Below, piece by piece: positions 1 through 13,187 of a stretch of DNA of 64,000 bases. The stretch comes from Nothophaeocryptopus gaeumannii (Eukaryota > Ascomycota > Dothideomycetes > Mycosphaerellales > Mycosphaerellaceae), in the NCBI GenBank assembly GCA_031771865.1, contig JASISA010000041.1, positions 1,984,001 to 2,048,000 of the forward strand, written 5' to 3'. Numbering within the stretch: the stretch's first letter is position 1; every line of letters begins with the position of its first letter. The translations under genes and the position numbers were made by a program. The notes beneath the pieces were generated by a model, which saw only the letters and a list, made by a program, of their open reading frames with translations, searched no databases and had not been told where the DNA came from.

Positions 1-3000
1 CGCCACACCCTTCAAACCACCCGACTTGTGACTTCTCATCAGAGCAGCAACATCGTAGGCGATCGCATCCGTCTTCATCGCGTCGATCTTGTCGGCGATG
101 AGCTTCCTATTCTCTTCGAACCAGACAGCGACAGCCTGGTCGTTTTCCAAGTACTTGGGCAGGTTAGACCAGGAAGCGAGAAGAGCGAGGCTTGACTCCC
201 TGCTGACGAGCTCCTTGGACTGAGAGCTGCCGATGCGCTTCAGGACATACTCCTCGTTAAGGCGACGGCGTAGACGCCAGTAGAAGAAGCGGCGAGCTTG
301 AGCCCACTGCAATGGCAGACGAATGGTGTTCTTCGCCTTCATGCGTCCAGCACGATCGTGCAAGTCGGCGTACTGCAGGGAGATCTGGAGGTAGACCGGT
401 AGGAGCAGGTTCTCGCGCTCTTCCATCTTCTTCCTGATCTGGTTCTGCTGATCAGCAGTAAGGCTCTTGTCCATTGACTGGCGCTTGAGCTCGGCGTAGG
501 TCTGGTCCAGGCGAGCCATGGTCTCCAGCTGTCGCTCCTTACGGTATTTGATGCCAACAATACCCTCAGGCTCCAGGACACCACCACGAGAATCTTCGTC
601 GGCGTACATCTCCATCATCTCCGGGTTGATAGTTGGGTCTACGACGACCCACGAACCACCACGGAGCTCACCGAATGGTGGGATGTAGACAAAGACGGGC
701 TGCTCGTACTTGACGAGAGCATCGACAATGTACGATCCGTACTTCAAGACCTCGTTGTACATGTCGCGCTGTCCACCGGAGAAACCGCGCCAGTTGGCCA
801 GGATCATCAATGGCAGTTGCTCACCATTGTTGAAGTCGCGGATAGCCTGGGCGGTCTTGAAGGCGCTGTTGGGGTACCACACACCACCAGCCTCGTTGGT
901 GACTTGCTCGATGGAGTCTGGATTAGCAGGATCGGCCGGTGTAACGTTCTCAACAGAGCGAGTCTCCACACCAATGACGCCGACGGGAATACCGCCGAGA
1001 CGAGCGCGTCCAACGACAACGGTGCGAGCCCAACCGCCAAGAGCTTCTTCGAATGTGCCCTTATCGAAGAGACCAGACTTGAAGCCATCATCAGTCTCAA
1101 CACCACCAATCAGGTGGCGGACATCGTAAGGAGCCTTCTGTGGTGGGAAGAAAGTGATCTCACGGTCCCAGTTATCCGAAGATGGTGAGATAGGCACCGG
1201 AGAGCCCTTCTTCTCTGGGACGAAGGACAACCAGCGGACCATCTTGGAAACACCCTCGAAGTCGTCGTTGGCAGTCATGTGGGATACGCCATTCTTGTAC
1301 ATGATCTGGGTGCCACCGAGCTGCAAGTTCGAGGTGTAGACTTCGCGACCAAGGAGCTTGTTGATGGCAGGGGCACCGGTGAGGATGATGGGCTGGCCTT
1401 CAATCTGGATGGCACGCTGGCCAAGGCGGACCAGGTAGGCACCAATACCGACAGAGCGGCAAGTGACGAGCGTGCAGGTAAAGATTTCCTCGTATGCCCG
1501 CGAAGTCTCACCGGCGATGAGACCAGAGCCCTTCAAACACTCAACACCGAGACCCTCCTCAGCGCCAACGATGGTAGTGATCTTGTGTCGGATCTCGTTA
1601 CCAACCTGGATCTTCTCGGTGATGACATGCTTGAGTGCGCCATCCTCGAAACGAGCCTTCTTCTCTGGTGTGAGGTAGAGGTACTCGAATCCAGCTTCTT
1701 GCCTGTTTGGATCCTTCCAAGCAACTGAGAAGTGTGGGATCAGCTCCTCGGCCATTCCAATACGTGCACCAGAGTTGGCAGACAGGTACAGACGTGGTAT
1801 GCCAAGCTTGCGAGCAAGCTCCGAGCACTTGTGGAAGAACTTGTCTTCCTGTGGACCGAAGGAACCGATCTTGTGAGTGATGTCGTTGGCGATGATGATG
1901 AAGCGACGGCCGCGTGGGTACTCTGGGGTCTTCGCAGTGATGATCCAACCGATCATACCAATCTGGTTGGCACCTGGCTCACGGTTGACTTCCGCCAGGT
2001 TGTCGGCATCGTCCATGACGAGCTCGCTGTACTCAATGCATTCACCCTTGACGGGCTGCTTCTCTTTGAGCGCAGGGTGCTGAGCAACGGTGGCGTTCCA
2101 CTCGTTCTCGATGGCCTGGCGGAACAGCTCTGGGAAATCGTAGACGTACTGAGTGCCCATGATATGAGCCTTGTACCTCTTCGGCTGGAGCGCCCCCTTG
2201 GTCTCGTAAGGAGTGCTGACTGGACGCAAGTGCATGTTGCCAATCTTAGTGGTACCGCCAATGCTGTGGAAGAGCCACTCGTTGGTCTTCTCGGATTTGC
2301 GCTCCTCGTACAGCTCGACTTGGATGATGTATCCAGAGGTGTTGGTGATCTTAACCCGCATGGGGTATGGAGCGCCGGTCTCTGGATTGGTGCAGACCAA
2401 GCGAATCTCAGCCTCGGTGACACGTAGCCTCCAAGCACGACGTCCAAAGCGATCCAAGAAGCCAGCGAGGGCATCCTCGACCTCCTTCGGCTCAAGAGGG
2501 AAGACAGCCGAGAAGTTGATGAAGATGTGGTTCAAGTCAGAGTTGTTGTTGCCAACAATCTCCATGGCATCGAGGATGTCAGTCATCAAGCGATCGGCTT
2601 CTGAGATCATGTACTCAGCAGTAGGCATCTCGTCACGGAGCTGGCCTGGCCTGACGGTGGCACGAGTGAAGTAGCGCTTGTCGTTCTCCGCGATCTTGCC
2701 AATAGCCTCGTACATGTGGATGTTGCGGTTCTCGGTGAATACAGGCTTGATGTTGAATTTGGCGAGACGTCCCAGTTCGAGCTGAAAGGCAAGGGCTGGC
2801 TCGATGTGACGAATGCTGGTGTCTTCCTCGTAGGTAGGTCCGCGGAAAGTGAAGTAGCCAGGGTAGGTACCGTCCCTGTGACCGCAGATGAATGTCAGAC
2901 GGCGCACACGACGAGCGAGAAGCTCCTCCCGATAGTCATTGACGATAGGCAGCAGGCGAGACAGGATTTCTCTGTCATCCAAGCTCTCAGCATCACGCAC

Positions 3001-6000
3001 GGCGACATTGCAGACCGCTGTGAGCTCTTCGTCATTCTCGATCTTTGGCGCCTGTGGTGCCCTTCTCTTCGACAGGTCAGCCATGAGCCCGGCATCAGCT
3101 CTGCTCTTGGCGCCCTTAGCAACTGGGAATGCCTCCAATGCCTTCATGAGGTACTCATCGGCCTCGTCGATGAATGGCACTGGGACTACCGCACCACGAC
3201 GGTTAGGTTCAGATCCGCCAACCTGGCGACCAACGTAGCTCAAGTCACTGATGGAGTGGACACGTCCGAAACCCTCTGCAGGTGTGCCTGGGGTAGATGG
3301 ATGCGACGACTCCACCGGCAAGCCAAACTCGGCTTCTCCGACCTTTCTAAGAGCGAAGTCCCAAGCAAGGACATAAGGAGCCTCGTTGTCAGTCAAATAA
3401 TCGATGGACTTGAGCTGGTAGGCACGGTAGGCGCGGCGAGTGTAGACTTCCAGAGCGGCAAGCGAGACCCATGGGTCCGAGTGCACGAAGAAGTGTGGGA
3501 GCACATCGAAAACGGTGTACTTGGAGTCCACGACTTCCTTCAGAGCCTCGTAACTTGGCTCTCTGTGATCCCACCCAGATTCGCCGTATCTTGACTCGAG
3601 TACGGAAGAGCGGAGGATGTGCTCCATCTGTGCGGTACGCTCCTCAAGCGATGGCATGGCGCATTGGATGAGCAGCTCACGGGCCTTCAGAGCAACCTTG
3701 GCAGTAGCACGACCCTCGAGCTCCGCAAGGCTTTGAAGCGATCCACGGAGATGTTTAGCAACATTGCCAACGCCGGACTGGTTTGGCCTGTAAGCCTGCA
3801 GCAGCTCCACAATGAGAGCGTTTTTCGAGCTAGCCCTTGTGTGAGAGAGCACAGTCTGTACAACGTTCGCGGTCTTGTCCTTGTTGGCATCACGGAGCTG
3901 GAGAACAACCTCCTCGTCACGGTTCTGTCGGGCTGAGAAGATGCTCTCGACATCGTGGTACTGCTTGAGGAGCTCGTTGACGATCTGGAACTCATGTGCC
4001 TTGAGGCCATCCTCGTACTTGCCCAGAATCTCGATGAGAGGAGTTAGCTGACCCCGAAGAAGGTCTGCATCTCCAGCAGGCATTTCAGCGCAGAAGCGCT
4101 CGAATGCCTTCTGCAGCTGCTTGGCAGGGAACTCGGACTTGCGGCTGTGGGCGCGCTCAACGATTTGCTCGAAGCCAGAGTCCAGCCTCTGAGGCATGCG
4201 AGAGTGCAGCGCGGATGCTTGGGCGTTCCACTCGCCATATGGCAACTCAGGATCGCGGAGGACAGTGATGAACTCCTTGAGCGTCGACTTCATAATGGCT
4301 GAGTTGTCGAAACCGGCAAGGATGCTGTCCAGAATGCTACGCATGAAAGCGTAGCGCTGAGGAGCTTTTGATCCAAGGACGACAGGGGTGCCCATATCAG
4401 GTAGCTGTCCAGTGAACGGCTCTGCCATCTTGACCTTGGAGGGGTCATCGAGAGAAAGAACACCAAGAATGTCACCAGCCTCCAGTGTCGCGCCTGGCTG
4501 CTTAACGAACGTTACAATACCATCCTCCTGTGCAATGAGCGGCATGTACATCTTCATGACTTCGACCTCAGCGAACGCCTGGCCCTTCTTGATGTGGTCG
4601 CCGTTATCAACAGCGTACTTGACGAGCTTTCCTGGAGAAGGAGTACGAAGCTGGGTTGGGTCGTTCTCCTGCTCGAGCAGACAGGTTTTTCCATCCACAG
4701 ACATGCGAATAGCGCCGACCTCCTCCTTCCAGTAGACATTGTGCGAGCGCCCGCCGAGCAGGATCAGGAGACCACCGTCGGAGAGTGCGCGAATACCAAC
4801 AAGCGCCTTGCTGCCGTTGATAAAGAGAGTGTAGGTGTCCTTGCTAGATCGTGTTGCCGTGAACTTGTATTTCTTGCCCTCGTAGATGAAGTCGATCGGG
4901 AAGACAGTCTTCAAGATCTCCTTGCTCGGAGTCTGACCCTTATCAAGGCCACGCTTGTACTCGTCCAAGCAGGCCTCGCCGGCGACGTGTGCCTTGGTAA
5001 CAGCACCACAGACTACGGCGACCATTGGGTCTGGCCGCTCAGCAGTCAGCCTCTTGCTGATCAGCTCGTCAAGCCATCCAGTTGTGATGGTGTTGTCCTC
5101 GAAAGCTGGGGTCTCCAACAGCTTGATGAGATACTCCACCGTTGTTCTGAAATCGCCACGAATGCTCAGCTCTTTCAATGCAACGACCATGTGCTTCCGC
5201 GAAGCTTGTCTGCTCTCGCCATACGCGAAAATGTGACCGAACTGGGAGTCGGAGAAGTTGTGGATGGCAGAAGCAGCACCGACGGAGAAGTATCCCCAAA
5301 CGTTGCTGCTTGATCGGAAGTTGAGCTCGTGCATCGTACCGGAAGATGGCTTGAATCCCTCACCCGGATCTTCGGAGGTAATACGACAAGCAGTACAATG
5401 GCCCTTTGGCTGAGGCCTTCGCTGCTTGCCTGAGCTGTCCTCCTTCTCGAAGTTGAAGTCAATCTCAGTCGCAGTGTGTGGGTCCGCACCGTAGAGCAAG
5501 CGAATGTCACGAATGCGATTCAGAGGGATACCCATGGCAACCATGAGCTGAGCGGCTGGGATGTTCACCCCAGAGACCATCTCAGTGGTAGGGTGCTCGA
5601 CCTGAAGACGGGGGTTCAGCTCCAGGAAGTAGAAAGAGTCGTCCGAGTGGGAGTACAAGTATTCCACTGTACCAGCCGAGACGTATCCGACCAATCGACC
5701 AAGCGACACAGCAGCATCTGCCATACGCTGAAAGGTCTTCTGGCTCGCAATGGTGACGGGAGCTTCCTCGATGATCTTCTGATGTCTTCGCTGCACCGAA
5801 CAATCACGGCCGAAGATGGAGATGTTGTTGCCGTACTGATCTGCCAGCAACTGCACTTCCAAATGTCTGGCGCTGCCAGCGAGCTTCATGATGAAGATGG
5901 GCGACCCAGGAATCTCGCTCGCTGCGGCCTTGTATAATGCAGAGAAATCCTCCTCTCTTTCGACCTTTCGGATGCCCTTGCCACCACCTCCCTCTGAGGC

Positions 6001-6914
6001 CTTGACCATGACTGGAAAGCCGATCTTCTTGGCTGATGCCAGACCCTCCTCGACGGAGTTAACGCATCCTTTGGCGTAGACATCGTCGGCGACGGTGACG
6101 ATGTTTTTGGAATCGACCTCAACCTCGTCGACGCCGGTTCCGGACCAGGGGATACAGGGCACGTTCGCGTGCTGGGCGACGATGGTGGAAGAGATCTTGT
6201 CACCGAGCGATCGCATTGCTGAGCCGGGGGGCCCTATGAAGATGATCTTCTTCGGCGAGGCGGCGAGCGATTCCGGCAGCTTTGGGTTCTCCGACGCGTG
6301 TCCCCTACAATTCAGTCAGCTCCAGCTTCACCTTCAGCTTCACCTGTGAGGTCAGCTGCTCCCAAGTTTTCGTACTCACCATCCTGCCCACACTGCCTGG
6401 ACGTTCATACGCTCGGCGATGTCGACAATAAGCTCCACGTTGGCGTAGTTGTTGTTGTTAGTGCCTCCGGGCACTTCAACATACTGGTCAGCCATTCTGA
6501 TGTAGTCGGCGTTGGCTGCCAGATCCTCTGGCGTGGCCATCACAGTGAACTGGATGGCCCGCTCGTCGCCAAAAGTCTCGTATGCCCATTTTCGTACTGA
6601 TCGGATTTCCTTGACTGCCGCAATACCGTTGTTGGCAATGAGGACCTGTAATGGCATATCATGTCAGCCCTGCGCAAACAAACGCCAAGCCCAAGACTGG
6701 AGCTTCACTTGCACATTTGCCAGATACTCACATTTGTGATGACCGAGTGACCGTCATGTGCTTGCACAAAGTCCTTCACTTTGCTCGGAGGCGCTCGTGA
6801 GAGGTCGTTTCCGCCAATGAAGTGCGAGGCGAGGTTGTGTTTGGCTGCCATCTTGCTGGGATAGCCATTCGCATGGCCATTGAGCTTGGCAGCTCCTCCG
6901 ACTGCGTCGGCCAT
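1..6914 (-). CDS. ACC1: Acetyl-CoA carboxylase, 3' end beyond the window
   Basis: Multidomain cytosolic enzyme that carboxylates acetyl-CoA to malonyl-CoA, the committed step of fatty acid synthesis. Three exons: 6914-6732, 6645-6380 and 6304 to the left edge. Introns 6731-6646 and 6379-6305 both start GTGAGT and join in frame, giving 2251 visible residues. The order is a biotin carboxylase domain starting near residue 62 (ANNGIAAVK; ATP-grasp glycine loop SEGGGGKG near residue 255), the biotinyl site EVMKM with the lysine at about residue 734, a long central domain, and the carboxyltransferase domain with SGGQRDM. Fungal enzymes run to roughly 2270-2290 residues, so only a few tens of C-terminal residues should be missing. 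The start is the ATG opening MADAVGGAAK, 61 codons before the first intron. The frame is open throughout, with no sign of damage. Family assignment is certain. Confidence 0.97.
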
Positions 6915-9138
6915 GTTCGCAGTGGTGGGGTCTCTAGCTGTGGGAGGGGGTTTGGAATGTAGTAGAAATTAGGATGAGGTAGGCCGGAAGAAAAGGGAAT
7001 GTCCGGCGAAATGTTGCGGTGAACGGGTAAAACCTGAACAGTCCCAATTCAGAGCGTGTGATGTGCTGACGGGCTTTGCGTTGGAGGTTGCAGATCTGCC
7101 CAGAACTCCTTCACCCTGATCCCTCTGAGCGAGAACGACGAAACGTCCTATGCTGGCGTCCAATCGCGGAGATGGTATAAAGTTGGTGTCAGGGGTGCTG
7201 GAGACACGCCGCCGCCTTAGTTACGTGGGGCAGCTTTCGGGTTTGCTGCTTCAGATTCGGCCTGGAAAGAAAAGTGGTGAGAAACAGCCCAAAAGCGCTG
7301 AATCAGTTAAAACGGCCGCTCACCCAGGGATCGAGCTGGACCAAATGTGCTGCCGCTGGTGCGTTCCGCTGCGGTGGTCGACGTCAAGAGCTTCTGCTAG
7401 CTGCGCCGGATGTGCAGACCCGAAAATAGCTGTCCCGGGCTGAAGAAGCCTCGTGGTTGTGGGCTGCGTGTATTCGTCTATTAGGATGGCTGTAGCTGAA
7501 ACGCAGCAATCGAGAGCCCGTTGGGAGAAGGGTAGCAAAGATCGATCGAACAGGAGGAAGGTGCTCGATCAAAGGGAGGAAGAAAGTGAGGGAGGAGCAA
7601 ACGCGCCGGAGCTGGGCTGTTCGGTGTATATGTTCTCGACGGAAAGAATAGCTCACCACATCCCATACAACAATTTCCAGGCACCCGAACGGGCTTCACG
7701 TTGGGACAGTCGTCTTATCCCCGATACGTGCTAGCCTTCATGCACCTCCGACTCCATCAACGGTCAGCTCACGATGCGTTGCGTTCACTTTTATTAACCT
7801 ACCGTGGTAGCTCTGCCATACACTTCCGGAGCAATTCCCACCGGCGAGTCTTGCGGGCGGGTACGGAGACACAAGATGCACACTCCATGGTTGAGCGGAG
7901 CCAGTCGCAGGCCGTTGCTATCATCTGTACCTTGTGTGTACCCTTCAGTATCAACGCTATCGGGTTCACTGAGGCTGGCCACCCACAATTGAGCTGTGGG
8001 TGAGCACCGCAGACACATGGTTGAGCGCGAACTCGAGCTGTGGAGTGCAGCAAGATCCTTGACTACGAAGTACGCTCGAGGTTGGGGCGACATCATGCTG
8101 CAGGTCTGCAGGTACTTCCATGCACCAACCGATCTCTCAACAGTAGGGTATAGGCAGCTACAAAGTCAACAATTCTCCTCATCGCTTCTTGCGCGATGTA
8201 CTCCGTCTTCGCGTGTCCACAGCATCATCGACAATCATTCAACCGTCGATGCCCAAACCAGACTGTGCACACGATCAATTACAGCAAAGACCGCAAAGCT
8301 AGGGTCACACGAAAAATTATCCGTCCCGGCGCCCGAAGCATCCATCCATGCGCCAATCTCAGATCCGACTCGGAAACTTAAAATAGCGTCAGGTAAGACT
8401 TCAGAAGCCGTTGCCGTAGAAGGGAGGAAAGGAAGGAAAGAAGGAAGGAACAAAATTCATCGTTCGGCTCTCCGCTCAATTCGCACACAATCCCTTTTCA
8501 TTCATTTCGCACTGTGCGAGCGTTTTATTCCTAATCCAGTCGTGCTGAAAGGGGGAGATACTGTGGATGATTGCAGTTGCGTATAGGTGGAGGCCGGATG
8601 GGAGTGGCCAGCTGGAGTGTTTCTCTCCAGGACTTCGTTTTCGCTTTCCGACCGGACATTTATGTTGTTGCGCACGGGGTCGTGTGACAACCTCGTGGCA
8701 GGCTAGTTCCATACCACGGATGTTAGGAATCTTCAGTCCATCAACACCTGAATACATAGACACCCGGTATTGAAGAGCGCGATGGCAGTAGTAACAGGAG
8801 AAGGAAGCGGAAGCAGGTCAGCAAAGTAAGCATTGCATGCATATGGAGTATCTCTAAAGGCATCAGCCGCAGAATGCAAAAGCGATATGCGCAAAGCCTC
8901 AATCCTCCTCGTCTTTCCTGAAAGCACCTTTCGCTGTCCAACTCGGTTCTCATGGAGAGATTATGTAGTCAGCATTCCATACAGCGTATCCGTAGATCCT
9001 TCTCGCGTCCAAGGCGAGGCGTACTAATCCTCCGGTGATATATTGCCGGCATTGCGAACCTAAACCCACACCTTCAATGTGCCGAGCCACTGTGTTCCAG
9101 CTGTACAGCAAACACAGCGAATGTCATCTATGCCCTGA
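6915..9138. other. Intergenic region upstream of ACC1 and downstream of the NudE gene
   Basis: About 2.2 kb without a supportable gene. It must hold the ACC1 promoter and leader (right to left from 6914) and the NudE 3' end. Visible structure is limited to a 33-nt pure purine run at 8418-8450 (GGAA-rich) and an 8-bp perfect stem, cacccaca/tgtgggtg, at 7980-7987 and 7995-8002. Reading frames up to 196 codons occur but have no protein-like composition or recognisable domain. Confidence 0.6.
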
Positions 9139-10968
9139 TCAGTACGTATCCCGCTCGATTGTCCCTACCCTCCTAAGCGGAGGTGGCTTCATTGCGGTAG
9201 TCTCGTTCTCTTTTGTGGGACTGTATCGGTTACTCGTCCACGAGGTGACCGTACTCGTCCGTGGCTTTGTGCCAGGACCAACACTCTTCGAGAACGATGA
9301 CGGCGCTGGAAGTCCCGACAATTGTGGGAGCCCGCTTCGTTCCAGAGTGGTGCGCCGGCTGGGTGTCGATGCAAAGGTAGAGTCTTCGCTCTCGGCAGCC
9401 CTCCTTCGCACCTCGCTGATGCTAGCAGTTGCACGATGACCAGGCGTATAGCTTCCACCTATGCTAGAGCGAGGCCTCCCAGGAACGCCTGCGCCAGCAG
9501 CTGAAGCACCTGAATAATGTCCGACTTCTGTCCGTGCGCCAGATCGACTTGGCGGCCTAGCGAACGATGCCCGGCTGCTGGGCCGGTGCCCTGCAACGGA
9601 AGGCGGTCGGTCCAGGGCAGAAGGAGGACGATCAGGTCCGTCTGACCTGCCGGTCATGGCGGAAGCTGGACGTGGAATGCCGTGAGACAGCCGCTTGATG
9701 TAGCTTTCCCGTCTACTTGTGCCATCATTTGCTGACGGCTCTCCATCTTCCTCTTGAAGCACCGAAGACGTTGTGCTAGCGCTTGGCCGCTTTGAGCTCC
9801 TCCGTACAGTGACGGAAGAAGGAATGCTCTCCCCTAGCGCGGATGGAGCGCGTGGAGATCCGCGTGGAGTGCTTGTTGCTGGAAGCTTAGATCGCGCGTT
9901 GTGGACGCGCTCCTCGATCTTCTGCATCCTACCAATCAGCCCTCTGATTTGATACAAAGAGTCTGATCTCGGCAATCCGTTAGTTGCATTGCTCGTTCGT
10001 GGCGCTGCTGGACGCGTTCTGGCTGGTGGTCTCATTCTTCTCGCATCTGATGTCGCTGTGTTTGTGCTCGAGGCCAGCGAAGGCATTCTCGAATGTCTTG
10101 CGGGAGCCCGTGGACCAACGAGCGATGGCTTCGGCGTTGGCCCAGCATTGGGTATGAGCGACGTCCTGCGGACTGGTACGGGGGTCTTTTGCTCCGTTGC
10201 ACCTGCGACTGGTACGTCCGAAAGCGGCGGTGAAGGGGGTGTCGGCGCATCTGAAGTCGTGTCAGACTTGGGCGGCGGCGTTGACGCGGTCGGAGACAAA
10301 GGTGTAATACCGCTAGCTTCGCTCGCAGCAGGACTCCTCGTGCGCAGATTCTCCACTGCAAGAGAAGACGGCCTGCTGGTCCTTAACTCTTCGATTGTGC
10401 CTTGTGCCAGCCGCAGCTTCTCTAGCGTAATCTCACTTTCCACCTTGAGCTCGCCTAGCTCATCGCGCAGTCTCTGCGTCTCGATCCTGAGACTCTCTCG
10501 CTCCTGCTCGCCCTGCCTGACAGTCTCCTCAAGCAACACACCCCGTTCTATGGCAGCGCTGTACTTGCTTTCCATATCTTCCAAACTCGATTCAGTATTG
10601 CGCGCTTGTCGTTCGTAATCGTCATTCATCACTTCCGTGTCTCGTAATCTCAGCTGTAGCGTGCGATTCTCCTCGCGCATGGTCGTAATCTCTTTCTGTA
10701 GCGCATTCTGGGCTCTGTGCGATTCGTCCTTCGCCGACTTGTGCTTCGTCTTCCACTCGTCGACCTCAAAATTGAGCTTCTCCACCTGTTCCTTGAATTT
10801 ACGTTCTCTCTTCTCAGCGTCTTCCACATCCTTTTCCAGCTGTTCCTGCAGTTCCTCGCTTGATGCGCGAAAGTCGGCCAAATCCGTTTCTAGTTGTTCA
10901 TATTGCTTCTTGTACCATTCCACCTGTTCGCTCGTAGACGCGCCAGGGCGCAGCGGGGAAGAGTCCAT
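9139..10968 (-). CDS. nudE: NudE/Ndel1-type nuclear distribution protein
   Basis: Intronless frame of 609 residues from an ATG (MDSSPLRPGAST). Residues from about 12 to 215 form an almost uninterrupted coiled coil rich in E, K, R and L, typical of the NudE/RO11 N-terminus that binds LIS1 (NudF) and dynein. The rest is low-complexity S/P/R/T sequence, as in fungal orthologues, with a short ordered-looking stretch near SLYQIRGLIGRMQKIEERV. The known family role is adaptor of cytoplasmic dynein and LIS1 for nuclear migration and spindle positioning along microtubules. It is head to head with the STRAP-like gene about 1.1 kb away. I use the first ATG because the coiled coil begins within 15 residues of it. 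Confidence 0.88.
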   Translation of the reverse strand: MDSSPLRPGASTSEQVEWYKKQYEQLETDLADFRASSEELQEQLEKDVEDAEKRERKFKEQVEKLNFEVDEWKTKHKSAKDESHRAQNALQKEITTMREENRTLQLRLRDTEVMNDDYERQARNTESSLEDMESKYSAAIERGVLLEETVRQGEQERESLRIETQRLRDELGELKVESEITLEKLRLAQGTIEELRTSRPSSLAVENLRTRSPAASEASGITPLSPTASTPPPKSDTTSDAPTPPSPPLSDVPVAGATEQKTPVPVRRTSLIPNAGPTPKPSLVGPRAPARHSRMPSLASSTNTATSDARRMRPPARTRPAAPRTSNATNGLPRSDSLYQIRGLIGRMQKIEERVHNARSKLPATSTPRGSPRAPSALGESIPSSVTVRRSSKRPSASTTSSVLQEEDGEPSANDGTSRRESYIKRLSHGIPRPASAMTGRSDGPDRPPSALDRPPSVAGHRPSSRASFARPPSRSGARTEVGHYSGASAAGAGVPGRPRSSIGGSYTPGHRATASISEVRRRAAESEDSTFASTPSRRTTLERSGLPQLSGLPAPSSFSKSVGPGTKPRTSTVTSWTSNRYSPTKENETTAMKPPPLRRVGTIERDTY

Positions 10969-12072
10969 GCTGCAGCTTCTCGACGCGCGATGCTAGCGGC
11001 GCATTGGCTGTCGTGGGTGTCGCTGGTCCCGAGGGGTGTCCCAAATTCGGTTCGCTACCGTCAGGTAGTCGCGTCGTCGATGTTTTTGTCGCGCTTGGTG
11101 CCTGCTGAGTCGGTAGGAGGTATAACTGCGATGTTTCAGTCGGCCCGGATCGTGGTTGTTGTTGGCCGGGCGGTACCCAGATGATCGGTGGTCGGTGGTC
11201 GTTGCGCGTGGTAATCGGTATTATGATTACTCGGCTAGGACATGCTATCGGCGGTCGCGAATGGGCGCAGGTCGTCGTTGAGCACACACATGGCCAGGCG
11301 CGGTCGCCTTGCGGTAGTCAGGGCGATGTTGGAGCGTTGTGAGGTTCAGGAGTTCGGCGGTCTCACAATTGGGAAAGTACGTCAACAGACAAGGGCAACC
11401 ACAGCAACTCGACAGCGCCTTCTCCCGCACCAAGCCGGCCACTCCCGCGACCTCATTCAAGCTTGAACGTTCGCGCGAGCACGTGCACATCAGCTCATTC
11501 GACCAGCTTGCCCACCTTCAATTGGCTCACTTTCCACCGCCAACATCATCCATAAGCCGCTCTATCATAGCAGTTCATCACCGAGTACCGCAGCGGGTAT
11601 GTATGTGTATGCAGAACGCCTGCAGCGCAAGTATCTGTAGCGTTGGACAGGGCGTTGGATGGCAAACCACTCGACAACGGCGATTGCATGGATCCAGTGC
11701 CTCCGCAGAGCTCTTAGCGGCAAGGAGGGAAATCCCAGACATTCCCGTCTCCTGTGATATTAACACCATCACCAACCCTGTTGCCCGCCTTCGTTCCTCC
11801 TGTCTCGGACGCGACTGCCCTTCGTTGACGCCAATTGCTCTTACCCCTTCAACTCGACTGGTTTAGGTGTTTGGACGGACTGGCTTGACTGCATGTGTTT
11901 GTAACGAATCACGATTTACGAAGACTACGACAGACAAGACACATACACGGCGCGAGCTGGCTTTTGGAAGTGACCACAGCTATACTTGTTTCTTGCACCC
12001 ACCAGCAGTATTTCGTATTCGACCACCGCGTCCAACCGCTCCTGACCGCTTGCATTCTCATCTACATCCACC
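10969..12072. other. Divergent promoter region between nudE and the STRAP-like gene
   Basis: About 1.1 kb between two start codons on opposite strands, so it should carry both promoters and leaders. I see no TATA box or repeated operator I would defend. Frames through it are short and not protein-like. Confidence 0.6.
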
Positions 12073-13187
12073 ATGGCCGACTTTGCTTTCAAACGCCAGG
12101 ATGAGACTAGCATCACTTCTGGTATGGACGGCCGGCCCACCCTACAAGACATCGATACTGATTCTTGACCATAGAGACAACCAAGATTGTACCTCTGACT
12201 TGCCATGGCCATTCGCGGCCCATCACGCACGTCTCATTCTCTGCTGCTCAACCAACCTCCAGCACCGCATCTCAATTCTACATGATCTCCGCCTGCAAGG
12301 ACAACAACCCAATGCTTCGCGACGGCCTGACCGGTGACTGGATAGGGACCTTCATTGGGCACAAAGGCGCTGTCTGGAGCGCTAGACTCTCAGACGATGC
12401 TACCTTGGCTGCCACTGGGTCGGCCGATTTTTCCGCCAAGGTTTGGGATACCTTTACCGGCGAGACGTTGCACACCCTGCAGCACAACCACATTGTGCGC
12501 GCTGTGGCGTTTCCACCTCAGGAGAGACCACAAGTCCTGGCAACCGGAGGCATGGAGAAGAAGCTGCGCATCTTCGATCTTAGTGGGACGAGCGCAACTA
12601 TGGCACAGTCTCCCGGTGAGAGGCCAAATGGCGCCATGCCTGATCCGCCAAGTTATGAGATTGGCGCTGGTGAGCATCAAGGCGCCATTAAGTCCATCAT
12701 CTGGTCTCGGGATCCGAACATTGTCATTACTGCGGCGGACGACAAGAAGATTCGATGGTATGACCTGCGAAGTCGCTCTTCAATCGCTTCCTATGACATT
12801 GAGGCCTTGCCTGGATCGTGTGAATTGAACTCTGGGTTCGAAGGGTATCCGGCCGGTATCATTAGCGTTGCGGCCGGCAAGAATATCTACTTCTTCGACG
12901 GCGGTCGACCAGGTCAGCTCATCAAGCACATCAAGACCGACAAAGAAGTGGCAAGTATTGCGCTTAATGGAGAAGCCAGGCGCTTCGTCACCGGCTCGCC
13001 GAACGACACCTGGGTCCACGTGTGGGATTTTGAGAGCGAGCGCGAGTTGGAGACTGGCAGAGGACACCACGGGCCAGTGTGGACGACATGCTTCAGTCCC
13101 GATGGCCGATTGTATGCAACCGGTAGCGAGGACGGCACCGTGAAGCTCTGGAAATTTACGGAAGGTCCATATGGTCTATGGCGGTAG
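12073..13187 (+). CDS. STRAP-type WD40 repeat protein
   Basis: Two exons, 12073-12121 and 12175-13187, joined over a 53-base intron (GTATGG...CCATAG, branch-like CTGAT). The joined codon restores GAG, giving MADFAFKRQDETSITSE followed by TTKIVPLTCHGH and 353 residues in all. The body is a seven-bladed WD40 propeller, with GH...WD/VWD repeats such as ATGSADFSAKVWD, ATGGMEKKLRIFD and ATGSEDGTVKLWK. It matches the STRAP (serine/threonine kinase receptor-associated protein/unrip) family; the related eIF3i is the main alternative but starts differently. In animals STRAP acts in SMN-linked snRNP assembly and signalling; the fungal role is less defined, so function is inference. The WD40 fold is certain and the STRAP subfamily very likely. 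Confidence 0.9.

Noticed and set aside
7980..8002. 8-bp stem with 7-base loop
   Set aside because: Too short and isolated; expected by chance in 64 kb, and no U-tract or known RNA context.
7996..8586. 196-codon plus-strand frame upstream of ACC1
   Set aside because: Low-complexity GRKGRKEGR from the purine run, no domain, no splice structure, lies in the promoter region.
10898..11287. 129-codon minus-strand frame overlapping the nudE start
   Set aside because: Different frame from nudE, T/P-rich leader sequence, no family.
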